From positions 21,275 through 85,274 of the forward strand of contig MU832138.1 in the NCBI GenBank assembly GCA_029204225.1: DNA of 64,000 bases, in the 5' to 3' direction. Each line of letters opens with the position of its first letter. The first letter of the stretch is position 1. Made by a program: the position numbers and the translations under genes. Of this stretch, positions 1 to 10,456 are shown piece after piece. The stretch comes from Diphasiastrum complanatum. Taxonomy: Eukaryota > Streptophyta > Lycopodiopsida > Lycopodiales > Lycopodiaceae. Below the pieces are notes generated by a model. That model was not told where the DNA came from, did not search any database, and was given only the letters and a program-made list of their open reading frames with translations.

Positions 1-470
1 TGTAAATGCCATAAAAAATACATCTACTTCATCCTCCTCCTCCTTTGCAAGGTTTCCTTGTTTGTCCTCCTCCACTTGTGCTCTTAACCTCTTGTAGCAT
101 TCAGATGCATAATGCCCCTTCCTTCCACAAAAGAAGCATTTTTGCTTTGACTTGTCCTTTGAGCTTGATGCATCATCCTCTTCTTTGGCCTCCTTTGGAT
201 GCGTCTTCTTTCCATTGGTCTTCTTTTTGCCCTTGAATGAGAAATTGGCTTTCTCATCACCATTCTGCAACGACAAGGAACTCATCCTAGATTTTGCATG
301 GAGCATCCTACACTCTTCAGCCACTAATACACTGTGAAGTTTTTCTATAGTTGGCAAAGTGTCTTGGATGACAAAACTTTGGACCAAATTTGCAAAGTCA
401 TCGTCATCTCCTAGACCATTAAGGACAATGTATACAAGCTTCTTCTTAACCAAATCCATACCAAACCGTT
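1..470 (-). pseudogene. Ty1/copia gag, C-terminal part (cut by window edge)
   Basis: The minus strand reads open from about 467 to the left edge. It encodes the second half of a copia capsid (UBN2-type gag): a stretch around VLNGLGDDDDFANLVQSF, then a Lys/Ser-rich linker, then a zinc knuckle CFFCGRKGHYASEC (CX2CX4HX4C) at 97-138, then an acidic tail. Gag packages the element RNA into virus-like particles, and the knuckle binds that RNA. The N-terminal half is missing, because upstream sequence past about 470 has stops and no gag similarity. Pol would lie left of the window. The knuckle and the gag motifs are seen directly; the family assignment rests on known copia gag organisation. Confidence 0.8.
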
Positions 471-1447
471 CTACCTACCTAGATCTGTCATCCACTTTAG
501 TATCCACCAGACTCTGTCTGCAACATACTTATTCGATCTGCTTCTAAAAACAGTTAGGCCACAATCTCATTCTAAAACCTGTTGCCCCACAATCTGCAAC
601 CTCTTGTTCATAAAAACCCTACTAGGCAGCTAAATGCTCACAAATACCACAATACTTACCACTACATTATAATTCCTCAGTCTTACCACTGATATATGAA
701 GCAAGACAGACAATACTCTAATCAACATCACCAAGAAATGCTCCAACACAAATATTTTCTATCACATTCCTTCCTCTGACAATGCCAACCACCTTCATCT
801 CTCCAAGACTAAACTGCACCTTCCACACTCCTCCATCACCTGACCAAACTACCTAACTACTCCATTCTAACAGAACTCCGCGCACCCCTCCTACAACCAT
901 CGAGTTTTCTTACTTACCATCGTTCCAATCTTGCCTGAGTTTCCATCGACAGACCTGCTTGCAAAGAACTCTGCACATAGCCCTATCTCCGACTGATCCT
1001 GCAACAAAAAGACCTGCAAGAAACGTGACCTACAGAAAAAATGACCTACTTGCAAAGAATTCTGCACACAGCCCTGCCTCCAACTGATCATGCAACAAAA
1101 AAATCTGCAACCTACACTTGCACACACCACTTGCAAACACCAACATCACACGACCTACTCTCCACTCTACATGCAAACACATCATCACACAACACTTGCA
1201 AACAACATCCAGATCCTGCAAACATCCTCAACAGACCTACCACCCTCCAACGTCCTCCAGACAACCTGCACACATGATCTGCTTACAAAGACCTCTACAA
1301 ACAAACCTACTTGTGACTGAACCTGCAAAAGTAAGAAGTATTGGGATTGAACTCCGCCATAGTAGTCTGCTAAACACTGATGCACAACACAAGGCTGATT
1401 CTGAACTCCCTACGAGTTCTTGACCGAGCCGAGTGCTCTCCCTGTCC
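471..1447. other. A/C-rich low-complexity stretch, no gene
   Basis: The plus strand is rich in A and C, with scattered short words such as ACCTGCAAAC and CTTGCAAA. Short open frames here are not supported by any domain. I see no LTR ends, PBS or coding similarity. Confidence 0.6.
952..1103. repeat. Two imperfect copies of a ~60-bp unit, offset 91 bp
   Basis: A segment beginning GACCTGCTTGCAAAGAA at 952 is repeated from 1043 (GACCTACTTGCAAAGAA). Both run on through a CTGCACA-AGCCCT core to GCAACAAAAA, with scattered substitutions. Confidence 0.75.
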
Positions 1448-1543
1448 TCTGAGGAAGCAATCTCGACCGACTCTGAGGAAGCCGTCTCGACCAAGTCTGA
1501 GGAAGCTGTCTCGACCGAGTCTGAGGAAGTAATCTCAACTGAG
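1448..1543. repeat. 24-bp tandem repeat, four copies
   Basis: Units start at 1448, 1472, 1496 and 1520 with consensus TCTGAGGAAG followed by CnnTCTCGACCGAG. A decayed fifth unit begins at 1544. Because 24 is a multiple of three, the minus strand shows an eight-residue Ser/Glu/Val repeat in translation, but nothing suggests this is a real protein. Confidence 0.9.
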
Positions 1544-2383
1544 TCTCTTGAACACATTCTCGACCGGGTCTTTCCTTTCCACGAAATCTGAAACCCTGTC
1601 CTACCCTAACCACATTATCTACCCTAACTGTGTCCACTGAATCCTACTCTAACCGAGTCCTCTAACCTGACTCCTCCTCTGACATAAACTCACTCCTACA
1701 CAAGACAACACACATGCCCTCCTACACCAGCCCATATACATTACAAAAAATCTATGTCAGATCGCAGAAACTGTTATCAGAAAACAAGTTACAACCTCCA
1801 AACAACCTGCCACAGACACCTGCAAATGGATCTACCAACAAAACGCCCTGCAGACCTGCACAACACTTTGCAAAACAAGCTGCCACAATCCACAATTTGC
1901 ATGCCTCCACGACCTGCAAACGACAACATCCTACACACGACAAAGCCCTCCAAAGCCCTGCACAACAAACTACAAAGGAAACGTACCTACACATCAAGCA
2001 GAGAGCAGGAGGCCGCCTTTTAAACGAGGGTCACCTAGCAAATTAACAAACCCTAAACCTTAGCCACATCTTTTACCTCTCTTGGGAAAAGAGGCCCTAC
2101 CAACACAAAAAACATTTTTGAGTCCCTCCACGCACCTCACCCAAATCTCTCACATTTCGCCCCCCTCCCCACAAGCTAACTTCAACAGAGCTTTTTACCT
2201 CTAACTTCGACCTAGTCAATCACTCGCACTTCACCCAAGTTACTCACATACCACTTCGATCGAGTCTTGAAAGAGAAACTTTGACCGACTCTATCTTTAC
2301 AATTTCGACCAAACCCTCCATACCAAAAAACTCGACCGACAGACCCTTACCAAAATCTCGACCGACTGCGCCCTCTTTCAAAA
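1544..2383. other. C/A-rich stretch with scattered CTCGACCGA words, no gene
   Basis: No coding similarity is visible. The word TCGACC(G/A) from the flanking arrays recurs irregularly, especially from 2200 onward. Around 2050 there is one short CCCTAAACC-like word, too brief to be a telomeric tract. Confidence 0.5.
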
Positions 2384-2494
2384 CTCGACCGGATAACCAG
2401 CCTCACTCCATCTCGACCGAATAGCCAGCTTCACTCCATCTCGACCGGATACAAGCCACACTCCATCTCGACTGGACCCTACATTTCAAATCTT
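2384..2494. repeat. 28-bp tandem repeat, three copies plus a fragment
   Basis: Units start at 2384, 2412 and 2440, and a partial unit at 2467. Each opens CTCGACCG and closes with CACTCCAT. The shared CTCGACCG word links this array to the 24-bp array at 1448. Confidence 0.85.
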
Positions 2495-2559
2495 GACTGA
2501 CTATTTTCCATTCACATCTCGACCGGACCGACTTAATTTTTTGACACCCTTCGAAATTC

Positions 2560-2945
2560 TTTGACTCAGTTCAGTTTTTTGACCCAGTTCATTTTTTCGA
2601 TACCATACATTTTCGATATCACCTTTTTCGATACACCCATTTTTGATATCACATTTTTTTCGATCCACATAATTTTTCGATGCCATACATTTTCGATACC
2701 TCATTTTTTTCGATCCACATAATTTTTCAATACCATACATGTTTGATACCACCTTTTTTGATACACCCATTTTTGATACCACCTTTTTTTTTTTTCGATC
2801 CACATAATTTTTGATACCTTTCATTTTTGATACCGTTTTTCGACACATCCATTTTTTTGATACAACGTTTTTCTACACATCCCTTTTGCGATACCCCATT
2901 TTTTGATCCACATCACTTTTCGACCCACTCCAATTTTTTCCAAAA
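2560..2945. repeat. TTTTTCGATACC / TTTTTCGATCCACATAA array
   Basis: Nearly 400 bp consist of 14-17-bp units of a T-run followed by CGATACC, CGATACACCC or CGATCCACATAA. The variants alternate in a partly ordered higher pattern. The open frame on the minus strand through it is a by-product of the repeat. Confidence 0.8.
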
Positions 2946-3009
2946 AAAAAAAAAGCTAAAGCTTATCAACGCTCAACTTTGTTTTTTTTTTAATACCCCG
3001 ATTACCCAT

Positions 3010-4549
3010 TGTTGGAAATTAAGCCCACATTTGTCTCCTTGGTGAATAACTATTTCTATTTCATGATTATTCCTGCATGTTTATTGATTGTTGATCTAGG
3101 GTCAGGTGAAACCAACTTTGGTTCTACGTCTGCTCATCCGATACCTGCAGGAATCACAACTTAGATAGCCAAATTATTTGAAGAACGTCTACAACGGACT
3201 TCCGACTGATCTCCAGCAAAAGTAACCAAATCCTATTGTAATTTCAAGAGTAGATGTTAAGTTCAATTATTTGAAGTCATTGAAGACTTGGCCACCTTCA
3301 AGGACTTCCAAGAACTAGCATTTAGAACAAGTCTGTAGATTTACATTTCTTTTTCAATAGTTTGCAGAAAATACACTAAGTGTCACAACAGTTTGCAGAA
3401 ATACTCTAAGTGTCACTACAGTCTGCAGAAATGAACTATCTTTTACACAGTGTCGACTTTTCTTGAAAAGCGACAATGTCGGCTTTGCCCAAAAAAGTGA
3501 CACATTAGCATAGTTCACAAATTTAACTTTTTGCGACAATGTCGGCTTTTTCGCATTTCCTCGAAATGCGACAGTGTCGGCTTTTTTTTCAAAAAGCGAC
3601 ACTTGTCTTAAATTTCTTCCTTTTAACTATTTTGAAGAAGTTAACTTGTTTTAGGGCACTGTCGACTTTTTAAAAGATAGTGTCGCCTTTTTGAGGGCAC
3701 TGTCAGTTTTTTCGCAAAATCTTGAAGAGAGAGAAAACTCGATAGTCGTCTATTTTCAACGAGGAACATTCTAGGCACCCCAGAATTTGCGAAGTGAGAG
3801 AATTTGCGACGTCCTTGTCTGCATCAACATTCCCTGATTTGTTGACCGTATATACTATGTATAGTTGTCACAAAAGCCAAATACTTCCAAGTACAATGAC
3901 TTATCTAATTAAGTGACAAACATTTACTATAATTAATACATGGATGAATAGTATAAATGGATCATCCAGACACACTCTATGTGATGCTCCGTCCATGAGA
4001 CATATGATTTGAGCCTTCCAATTATGCCGTCATTCTGGTTGTAATTGCTATTTTATTGTGCTTCAGTGTAATATAGTAGCAACACACTTTTCTATTTGTG
4101 TATCACATAGATGAATGCTTGTTGTGATTGAATGCACTTTATCGCTGTTTGATCGCGCTTGTTTACTCACTCTGATCAGAATACAGACATCTACGACTCC
4201 TTCACTTCTGATCAAACGATGGCTGTCTTTGACGCTTAAGGAACTCGCGATATCATACTGCTCTTCCATCTATTCCAGAACTAAACTTTATATTGAATCT
4301 GATTTCCAGTAATACCACACGTAAACCATTTCTAATCTCTTCGGTGGACTGTACTCTCGTTCTTGTGAGTATGAACTAATTTTTAAGAGCCTGTTAGGCA
4401 ACTAGAACACTTAAGGCTGTGATCATACTTAGCATAAGCTTTATATTAGATTGGTTTCACATCTAGCAGCTGATTGTAACGGGAGAGCTGTTCCGCAATA
4501 TTCCTGCACTCTTCTCCGTTCGCGTTCTTCGCACTCCCTTGCCCCATCA
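3010..4549 (+). repeat. 5' LTR of copia element 1
   Basis: The segment starts TGTTGGAAATTAAGCCC and ends GCCCCATCA, three bases before a TGGTATCAGA primer site. Positions from about 3345 to 4549 match, in inverse orientation, the split LTR at 35905-36230 and 25035-25961, including the same GCCCCATCA end. The start at 3010 rests only on the TG signature, because the match to the other copy fades upstream of 3345. If right, the LTR is about 1540 bp, long for copia. Confidence 0.65.
3345..3720. repeat. Array of GCGACA / TGTCGGC inverted words inside the LTR
   Basis: Short units of the type TGTCGGCTTTTT followed by AAAAAGCGACA recur about every 30-50 bp, forming imperfect inverted repeats. The same array is seen inverted at 25860-25965 and 35905-36230. 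Confidence 0.75.
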
Positions 4550-4552
4550 GAT

Positions 4553-4565
4553 TGGTATCAGAACG
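4553..4565 (+). promoter_or_regulatory. Primer binding site of element 1
   Basis: TGGTATCAGAACG lies three bases after the LTR end. It matches the plant copia primer site complementary to the 3' end of initiator tRNA-Met, with changes after the first ten bases. Confidence 0.7.
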
Positions 4566-4618
4566 TAGCTCACATAAATCGAGAGATTAAGTTTGTTCTA
4601 TTTGTATTACTGTTAACA

Positions 4619-5805
4619 TGTCTCATACTGGTAACTCGTCGTCATCATCCAACGAGGTTAGAGTCATTGACAAGTTCAATGGTTCTTACTTATACTCTAG
4701 AAGTTAAAGATAGATAGAGATCTTTGGAATGTAGTAGAAGGTACTGACCTGAAACCAGAAGATGGTGATCAAGCAAAGACATGAAATATCAAAGATCAGA
4801 AGGCCTTAGCATGTATCACACTCAATTTGGCCGACTCCCAAATATCCCATGTTACCACATGCAAAACCTCTAAGGATGCATTAGATTTGCTATCAAATCT
4901 CTATGAGACTCATGATGTAACCACTAGATTACATCTTAGAAGGAAGTTCTTTACTCTTAGCATGTCTGATTCTACTGCCATCACTTCTCACATCAACATC
5001 TTCAATATTTAATGGATCAGTTATCAGCTGTAGGATGTTCTATTCAAGATGATGATGCCATTATGACCTTGCTTTTCCAAAGTCGTATGAACTCTTTGTG
5101 GTGATGATCTCCACACAACCCGACCTCACTCTTCAAAAGATGATCGGTCATCTTCTTCAAGAAGAAATGCAGAGAAAGACCAACGACCTGTCTATCAAAG
5201 ACAAATCCATGGCCCTGTACACCAAGAAGAAAGACTATTCCGAGGGCAAGAATCAAGTGCAGCAGCAACAACAGAAGCCTCACACTCAAAGTGAACATGG
5301 TGGATTGCACAAGAAGCTTTCCTGCAGATATTGCAAGAGAGCCAGTCACGACATCAAGGAGTGTCACATCCGCATCTACAATGAGGCAAAGAAACAACAA
5401 CAGCAGCAGCCAGACTCCAACGTGGCGGAATTCAAGGATCAAGATACACGCTTGTTAATGGCTTACAGCAGCAACAACGAAGACTGTGATAGCTGGTACC
5501 TAGACAATGATGCTACCCAATACATGACCTCTCGCAAGGAATGGTTTACCGAGTATGCAGCTTAGAATATAGATCAATTTATCTACCTTGGAGATTCAAG
5601 CACCATACTCGTGGAAGGCAAAGAAACAGTCAAGATCACTTTCAACAAGGATATTTCTATTTATGTCACCAATGTTCTTCACGTACCTCAGTTGTCAAAG
5701 GACCCGTTGATGAGGGCTACATTGTTACTTTCTCATCTAAGCAGTGTACAATATTCGATGAAGATACTACTCTGACTACATGCACTAGAGTCGAAAATCT
5801 TTAGG
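4619..5805 (+). pseudogene. Element 1 gag and protease remnant
   Basis: A gag start (MSHTGNSSSSS) at 4619 soon loses frame. Capsid pieces follow at 4827-5012 and 5098-5565, with a zinc knuckle CRYCKRASHDIKEC at 5323-5364 after a Gln-rich linker. The protease motif follows at about 5490-5527 as WYLDNDATQYMT. Copia retropepsins normally have DSGA or DSGAT here, so the catalytic triplet is changed from DSG to DND. A stop follows near 5565 and later protease pieces are in other frames. Gag, linker and protease are in standard copia order, upstream of the integrase at 5894. Confidence 0.8.
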
Positions 5806-5893
5806 CACTCTCTAGTTCAGTTGCATTAGCTAGTATCTCTCATGAAAATGTAAATGATAATGCTATTTTATGTGGAATAGTTGATTTGGACAC

Positions 5894-6690
5894 ATGAATA
5901 CAAGATCACTTTCCTATATGCATTGTAATAATTTAGTTGATGGATTGTATTTTCCTTCTTCATTAGATAAGAAATCTTTCTTTTGTGAATCATGCATCTA
6001 CAACAAACACTCTAGAAGCAAGTTTCCCAAATCACATTCCATCAAAACAGAACATGTATTGGATCTTGTACATAGTGATCTTTGTGGTCCAATGCCAACT
6101 CCATCCTTAGGAGATGCAATCTATTTTATCACTTTGAAAGATGATTATTCTAGATGGTCTACAATCATGTTCATTAAGCTTTTGTTACTTGCAAAACAGA
6201 TCCAGCACAAAGTCGTCAACAACAAAACTCCTTATGAAGTTTGGCATGGACACAAGCCTAGTGTCAGCCATTTAAAAATCTTTGATTGTATATGTTTTGT
6301 TTACATTCTTAAACAACTTAGGAAGAAATTGGATCATAAGACAAATAAATGTATTTTCATTGGCTATCCTGATGAACATAAAACTTATAAAGTTCATCAT
6401 CCATCCACCAATGTAGCATTTGTTTCTAGGGATGTAATATTTCAAGAACATACATACTATGATTTTAAACAGCCATCGATAAACGATGCTATGTCATTTC
6501 ATCCTATTTCACATAGCATGGATTCTTTCATCGTTGAAGTTCCTTCTGTAGAACCTGCATCTACAGCTACAGAACTTGAGCAGCCAACAGTACCTATCAT
6601 CATACCAGACCAAGCCAACTCGAGCGGATCTGGAGAAATTCAAGAAGAAGCATCATCGCATCCCGGTCAACCAAACGTCCACAGATGAGA
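5894..6690 (+). pseudogene. Element 1 integrase, catalytic core deleted
   Basis: The frame carries the C-terminal half of the HHCC zinc domain (FCESCIYNKHSRSKF), the first catalytic aspartate in LVHSDLCGPM, then FITLKDDYSR. It then jumps directly to the post-core segment NKTPYEVWHGHKPS. The part that should hold the second Asp and the catalytic Glu of the DD35E triad is missing. The C-terminal GYPDEHKTYKV and SRDVIFQEH motifs are present, followed by an acidic/Pro linker. Integrase normally inserts element cDNA into the genome; this copy cannot. Confidence 0.85.
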
Positions 6691-6702
6691 CCAAGAGCAC
6701 AA

Positions 6703-7029
6703 AGTGTGCAAGCTGCACAAAGCAATCTATGGTCTAAAACAGGCCGCAAAAGCATGATTTGATAGAATCAACTCTTATCTCATTCAATTGGGATTTGCAA
6801 ATAATTCAGCTGACTGTAATGTTTATTCAAAGCATATAGGCACCAATTCAGTTCACATAGCTCTTTACGTAGATGATGCATTTATCTTGTCTAATGACAC
6901 TTCTCTTCTGCACACTACCAAGAGTGATCTGTCAAAGGAATTTGACATGTTTGATTTAGGAGCTGTCCATTCTTTGCTAGGAATTCACATTACTAGAAAT
7001 AGGCTTCAGAAGAAGATCTATCTAGAAAT
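6703..7029 (+). pseudogene. Element 1 reverse transcriptase, middle part
   Basis: Translation reads HKVCKLHKAIYGLKQAAKA, a stop, then an RT palm segment with LYVDDAFILSND, which carries the YVDD catalytic motif, and then SLLGIHITRNR. The start of RT is deleted, because the integrase linker runs straight into mid-RT. The domain stops at 7029 where element N begins. Homologous RT sequence resumes at about 10450. Confidence 0.8.
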
Positions 7030-7509
7030 TGTGAAAAATGAAAAAATTATCCTTGGTCAAGGCCAAATCTATGTATATAGGATGATTACAAATGTGTGGA
7101 GCCTGTTTTCACATGTGAAAGATATGTACTTTTTATGTAGTACAATCATATAGCTTGTACATAAAGTTTAAATCAAGTTGTATTGGCTAAAAAGGCCAAA
7201 ATCATGTTTTTTAGTCATATGCCACATGACATCAATCTAGAGATTGCATGAAGCCACATCGTGAGATTAGGTGTCAAAATCCATGTGTAGAGGTCTGCTC
7301 ACACGTGTGGAATAGGCTGAGGAAGTCGAATTTGCACTTCTAGAAGAGTTTTTCCTAGTTCTCTACATAGAAGAAAAATGGACCAAAAGTGCTCAAAATA
7401 GAAGGTTTTGTCCAAGTGTCAATTTTGCATGATGAATCATCACATGAAAAAGCACCCTCACACATGTGAGATTAGAGGGATGATCAGTACCACGAGCTCC
7501 CACTTTTTG

Positions 7510-7517
7510 TATATATA
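7510..7517 (+). promoter_or_regulatory. TATA box, first copy
   Basis: TATATATA within TTTTTGTATATATAGAGCC, a typical plant core promoter. An identical copy lies 436 bp downstream at 7946. Confidence 0.6.
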
Positions 7518-7945
7518 GAGCCACATTCGGCCATAATCAACAAGAAACACCAATCTTGGTTTTGGAGGCAATTCTTGTCAATTTCATCATTTGTTTTGAT
7601 TTTTCTTGATAGTTTTGAGTTCCTATCATATTTTAAATCATGTTTTTTAGTCATATGCCACATGGCATCAATCTAGAGATTGCATGAAGCCACATCATGA
7701 GATTAGGTGTCAAAACCCATGTGTAGAAGTCTACTCACACGTGTGGAATAGACTGAGGAAGTCGAATTTGCACTTCTAGAAGAGTTTTTCCTAGTTCTCT
7801 ACATAGAAGAAAAATGGACCACAAGTGCTCAAAATAGAAGGTTTTGTCCAAGTGTCAATTTTGCATGATGAATCATCACATGACAAAGCACCCTCACACA
7901 TGTGAGATTAGAGGGATGATCAGTACCACGAGCTCCCACTTTTTG

Positions 7946-7953
7946 TATATATA
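7946..7953 (+). promoter_or_regulatory. TATA box, second copy
   Basis: TATATATA in the second duplicate, same context. It is probably the promoter nearest the RNA start of element N. Confidence 0.6.
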
Positions 7954-8128
7954 GAGCCACATTTGGCCATAATCAACAAGAAACACCAATCTTGGTTTTG
8001 GAGGCAATTCTTGTCAATTTCATCATTTGTCTTGATTTTTTTTGATAGTTTTCAGTTCCTATCATATTGTACTTTGATTTCAGTCCGTACTCTGACAGAT
8101 TTTCACATGTGTGAATCCAGCAGGTACA

Positions 8129-9540
8129 TGTCAAAGTTGAGAGAGATATTGCCAAAAATCATAGATTAAGGAGTGATATGCAAGGTGAGAGGTTGAAATG
8201 TACCATCACTCTAGATTTGCTCAAGAGTGATAGGGTCAAGTTTAAAAGCATAAATTTGCTAGAAAGCATCCTTGTATCTGTCTTCCAAGTGAAACCTTTG
8301 AGAGTTTCTAGTGCATATATAGCATCTATGCAAATCTTTTGTAGAATTTGACATAGATTGGCTTCAATTGAGAGTTCCAGAAAAGAGATTGAGATCCAAG
8401 TCACATTGTTCAACCCTACTCAATATGTTTTAGTGTTTGTGAGGCTTGAAAAGAGTCATTGAGGTGTGTATGGCAAATATGTAGAGAGAGATCCAATTTT
8501 CTAAAAGTTCCTTCCTTTGTAGAGGGCAAAAACTAGAAGCTCATTTTGTGTTGGTATTGGTGGAGAGTTTGCCTTCTCCTAGGTGATCAATTCTTTCTTA
8601 GTGACATTAGCTCTTTGAAGCACAATATCTTAGTGAGAAGAATCACAACTTTTAATTTTAAATTTCATTTCAACTCTTAAGAGGTAGAATCATTGGTGGA
8701 ATCCAATAGGGGTGAATGAATTAAATTTATTGAGCAAAAATTGACATAGTATGTATGAAACTCAAATTAGTTCTATTCAACTTTCTTTGTGAGAGTGTGA
8801 GGGTAAAGTTGTGATCCCATTGGATGTCTAGAATGAGGAGGAGTCCATATTTGAGTATTAATGCATGGTTGGGATCTTTGTGAATCTCTAGATGTCTAAT
8901 TTTTAAGCTTTGTGAAAAATTCTTGACATAGGTTGTTATCAAACTATTACAAATCCATTCTAAATCTCAAGAGTGAGATTCTTTGGGGATTCCAAAAGGG
9001 GTGATTGGATCTTAATTTTATGTGTTTGAATCAAATGTACACGTCAAGTTTGAGTGATCTAGTGTAGATCCTATGTTTTGTGAAAATTGGTGGTATATGT
9101 TGTTGTCAAATCAAATCAAATTCATTCGAAATCTCAGGAGTGAGATTATTTGGGTCAAGAGTGAGTCCAAAAGAAGTGATTAAGTTTGATTTTCATGTGT
9201 TTTGACACAAAACCCATCTTTTGTTCAAGAATCTCAAGTGTTGAGAGAACTAGTCAAGTGAAAAGGAAAATCTAGGTGTCAAATCTTTTCATATCCATTT
9301 CAACTCTCAAAAGAAAGAGTCATTGGTATTTGTTGAGTCCAATAGGAGTTTGGATCTGATTTCTTTTGTGATTTGATTCAAATATTGTGTGTTTTTGTCT
9401 TAGTGATCAAAGCAAAGTTTCCAAGTGACTAATCATTAGTGTGAAGATTGATTCTTAGGTTTGTGAGCTAGATCTTTGTAGATCCTTCTAGATTATTGAA
9501 TATGTACATTTGTAGAATCATATCACAGGTTTTTATTCAC
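8129..9540 (+). other. Leader of element N with degenerate internal repeats
   Basis: No coding similarity. A loose unit built from an AACTCT/ATCTCAAGAGTGAGATT word and a following GGATTCCAAAAGGGGTGATTGGAT word recurs at about 8665, 8960, 9135 and 9298. Each unit is followed by a T/G-rich tail mentioning GTGTTTGAATCAAA. Confidence 0.5.
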
Positions 9541-9773
9541 ATGGCATCAATAGGTGGCATCCTATAGAAGGCAAGTAAGGATCCTAAGTGCAACCTTTGT
9601 GGCAAGGGAGGATATTTTTCCTCAAGATGCTACAAAAAGAAGACGAATCCATCCAAGGAGAACCAAAGCAAGGGGGCCGAGGTGAAGAATGGATCTTCAA
9701 ATTCGAAATGCAAATACAAGAAGGACAAATCCAAAGAAAGGTGTTTCCTTTGTGGAAAGGTGAATGAGGCTTA
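9541..9773 (+). pseudogene. Element N gag remnant with altered zinc knuckle
   Basis: It starts MASIGGIL like the gag of element A (MASINAYIL), then has a stop. It jumps almost directly to the nucleocapsid, so the capsid is missing. The knuckle at 9589-9630 reads CNLCGKGGYFSSRC: the conserved His is Tyr. A Lys-rich linker and a second Cys pair (CFLCGKVNEA) follow before a stop. Gag of this form could not assemble. Confidence 0.7.
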
Positions 9774-10456
9774 GAGTCTCACAAGGACTTGCAAGATTTG
9801 TCTTCAAGAGTCCATCACAACACATGTCAAACCTTTTGAAAAAAAATTATTTAAAAGTGCATTGTTTGGTTCAAGATGCAAAGATAGATGTCACTTTCAT
9901 GAAAGTAACTTGGATTTATTTCATGTCCTTGAAAAGTATTTTGCTTGAAACTTTAGATAAGTTCAAGCTTATTGTTATGATCCAAGAGAAATCAATCAAG
10001 AATAAGGAGGAGCAATCACAAAATGAATGTAGTTTTATTTATGCTCTCATGTCAACTTATGAAGAACTATTTTGCTTTGTAAAGATTTTTGTACCTCAAA
10101 GGTGGATTAAGGCAATACTAGTTGAGTGTGATGCCTTAAAAGATAGCAAAGTATGTTTTCCTTGTAGGCTTACATTAGTTATGAAGTCAAGAAAATGGAA
10201 ATGTCTTCATAATGTAGGATCTCTTGGTTTCAATAAGATCATGAATGATGTGTTCATTCATAAAGATGAAAATTGTAAGTTTTCAATCTTAATGGCAAGT
10301 CGCAGACTTCTTATGAGAATAAGTGAAGCATCCAAAGTAGACACTTATATCCATAAGCAAGTAGTTAGCCTTAGTGAGATGGAAATTTCTTTTGATTTCA
10401 ATATTAAAAAAATTAATCTACTTGTGCTCATTCTGATAGTGATGTACTCGACATAG
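9764..10456 (+). pseudogene. Degenerate copia-like frame of element N, 230 codons
   Basis: An open frame follows the knuckles. Its last third (from SRKWKCLHNVG to YIHKQVVSLSEMEI) is closely matched by the minus-strand frame at 39060-39875, so it is a real shared family sequence. Position after gag, and a weak likeness to the copia pre-integrase segment (element A has CFIKKKGKIVAKGTRLG), suggest decayed protease/pre-integrase. No catalytic DSG, integrase triad or RT motif is present. The function is unknown and the frame is probably non-functional. Confidence 0.5.

Larger units (their letters stand above)
7199..8070. repeat. 436-bp direct tandem duplication within the LTR
   Basis: 7199-7634 and 7635-8070 are adjacent copies, each starting AAATCATGTTTTTTAGTC and ending CCTATCATATT. 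I count about a dozen substitutions, so they are roughly 97% identical. Each copy carries its own TATA box and the paired ACACGTGTG/CACATGTGAG words. Confidence 0.95.
7030..8128 (+). repeat. 5' LTR of element N (3' end uncertain)
   Basis: The start TGTGAAAAATG interrupts RT coding sequence. Positions 7925-8128 match the minus-strand piece at 38790-39010; similarity between the two ends near GTACA at 8128. No clear primer site follows, so the LTR may extend further. Confidence 0.5.
7030..10450 (+). mobile_element. Element N: copia-derived insertion, 3' truncated
   Basis: It begins TGTGAAAAATG inside the RT of element 1 and contains an LTR with a duplicated promoter block, a long leader, a gag remnant (9541) and an unusual degenerate frame (9764-10456). 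Element 1 RT-RNase H resumes at about 10450. No 3' LTR or matching target duplication is present, so the right side is deleted. A related copy lies on the minus strand at 38790-39875. Confidence 0.6.

Noticed and set aside
1237-1557. 106-codon minus frame with eight-residue Ser/Glu repeats
   Set aside because: It is the translation of the 24-bp tandem array; no promoter, domain or conserved context supports a gene.
2041-2060. CCCTAAACC-like telomere word
   Set aside because: Only about one and a half units; not an interstitial telomere tract.
1448-2494. Regular short repeats that could suggest a CRISPR array
   Set aside because: Units are directly adjacent with no unique spacers, and the sequence is eukaryotic.
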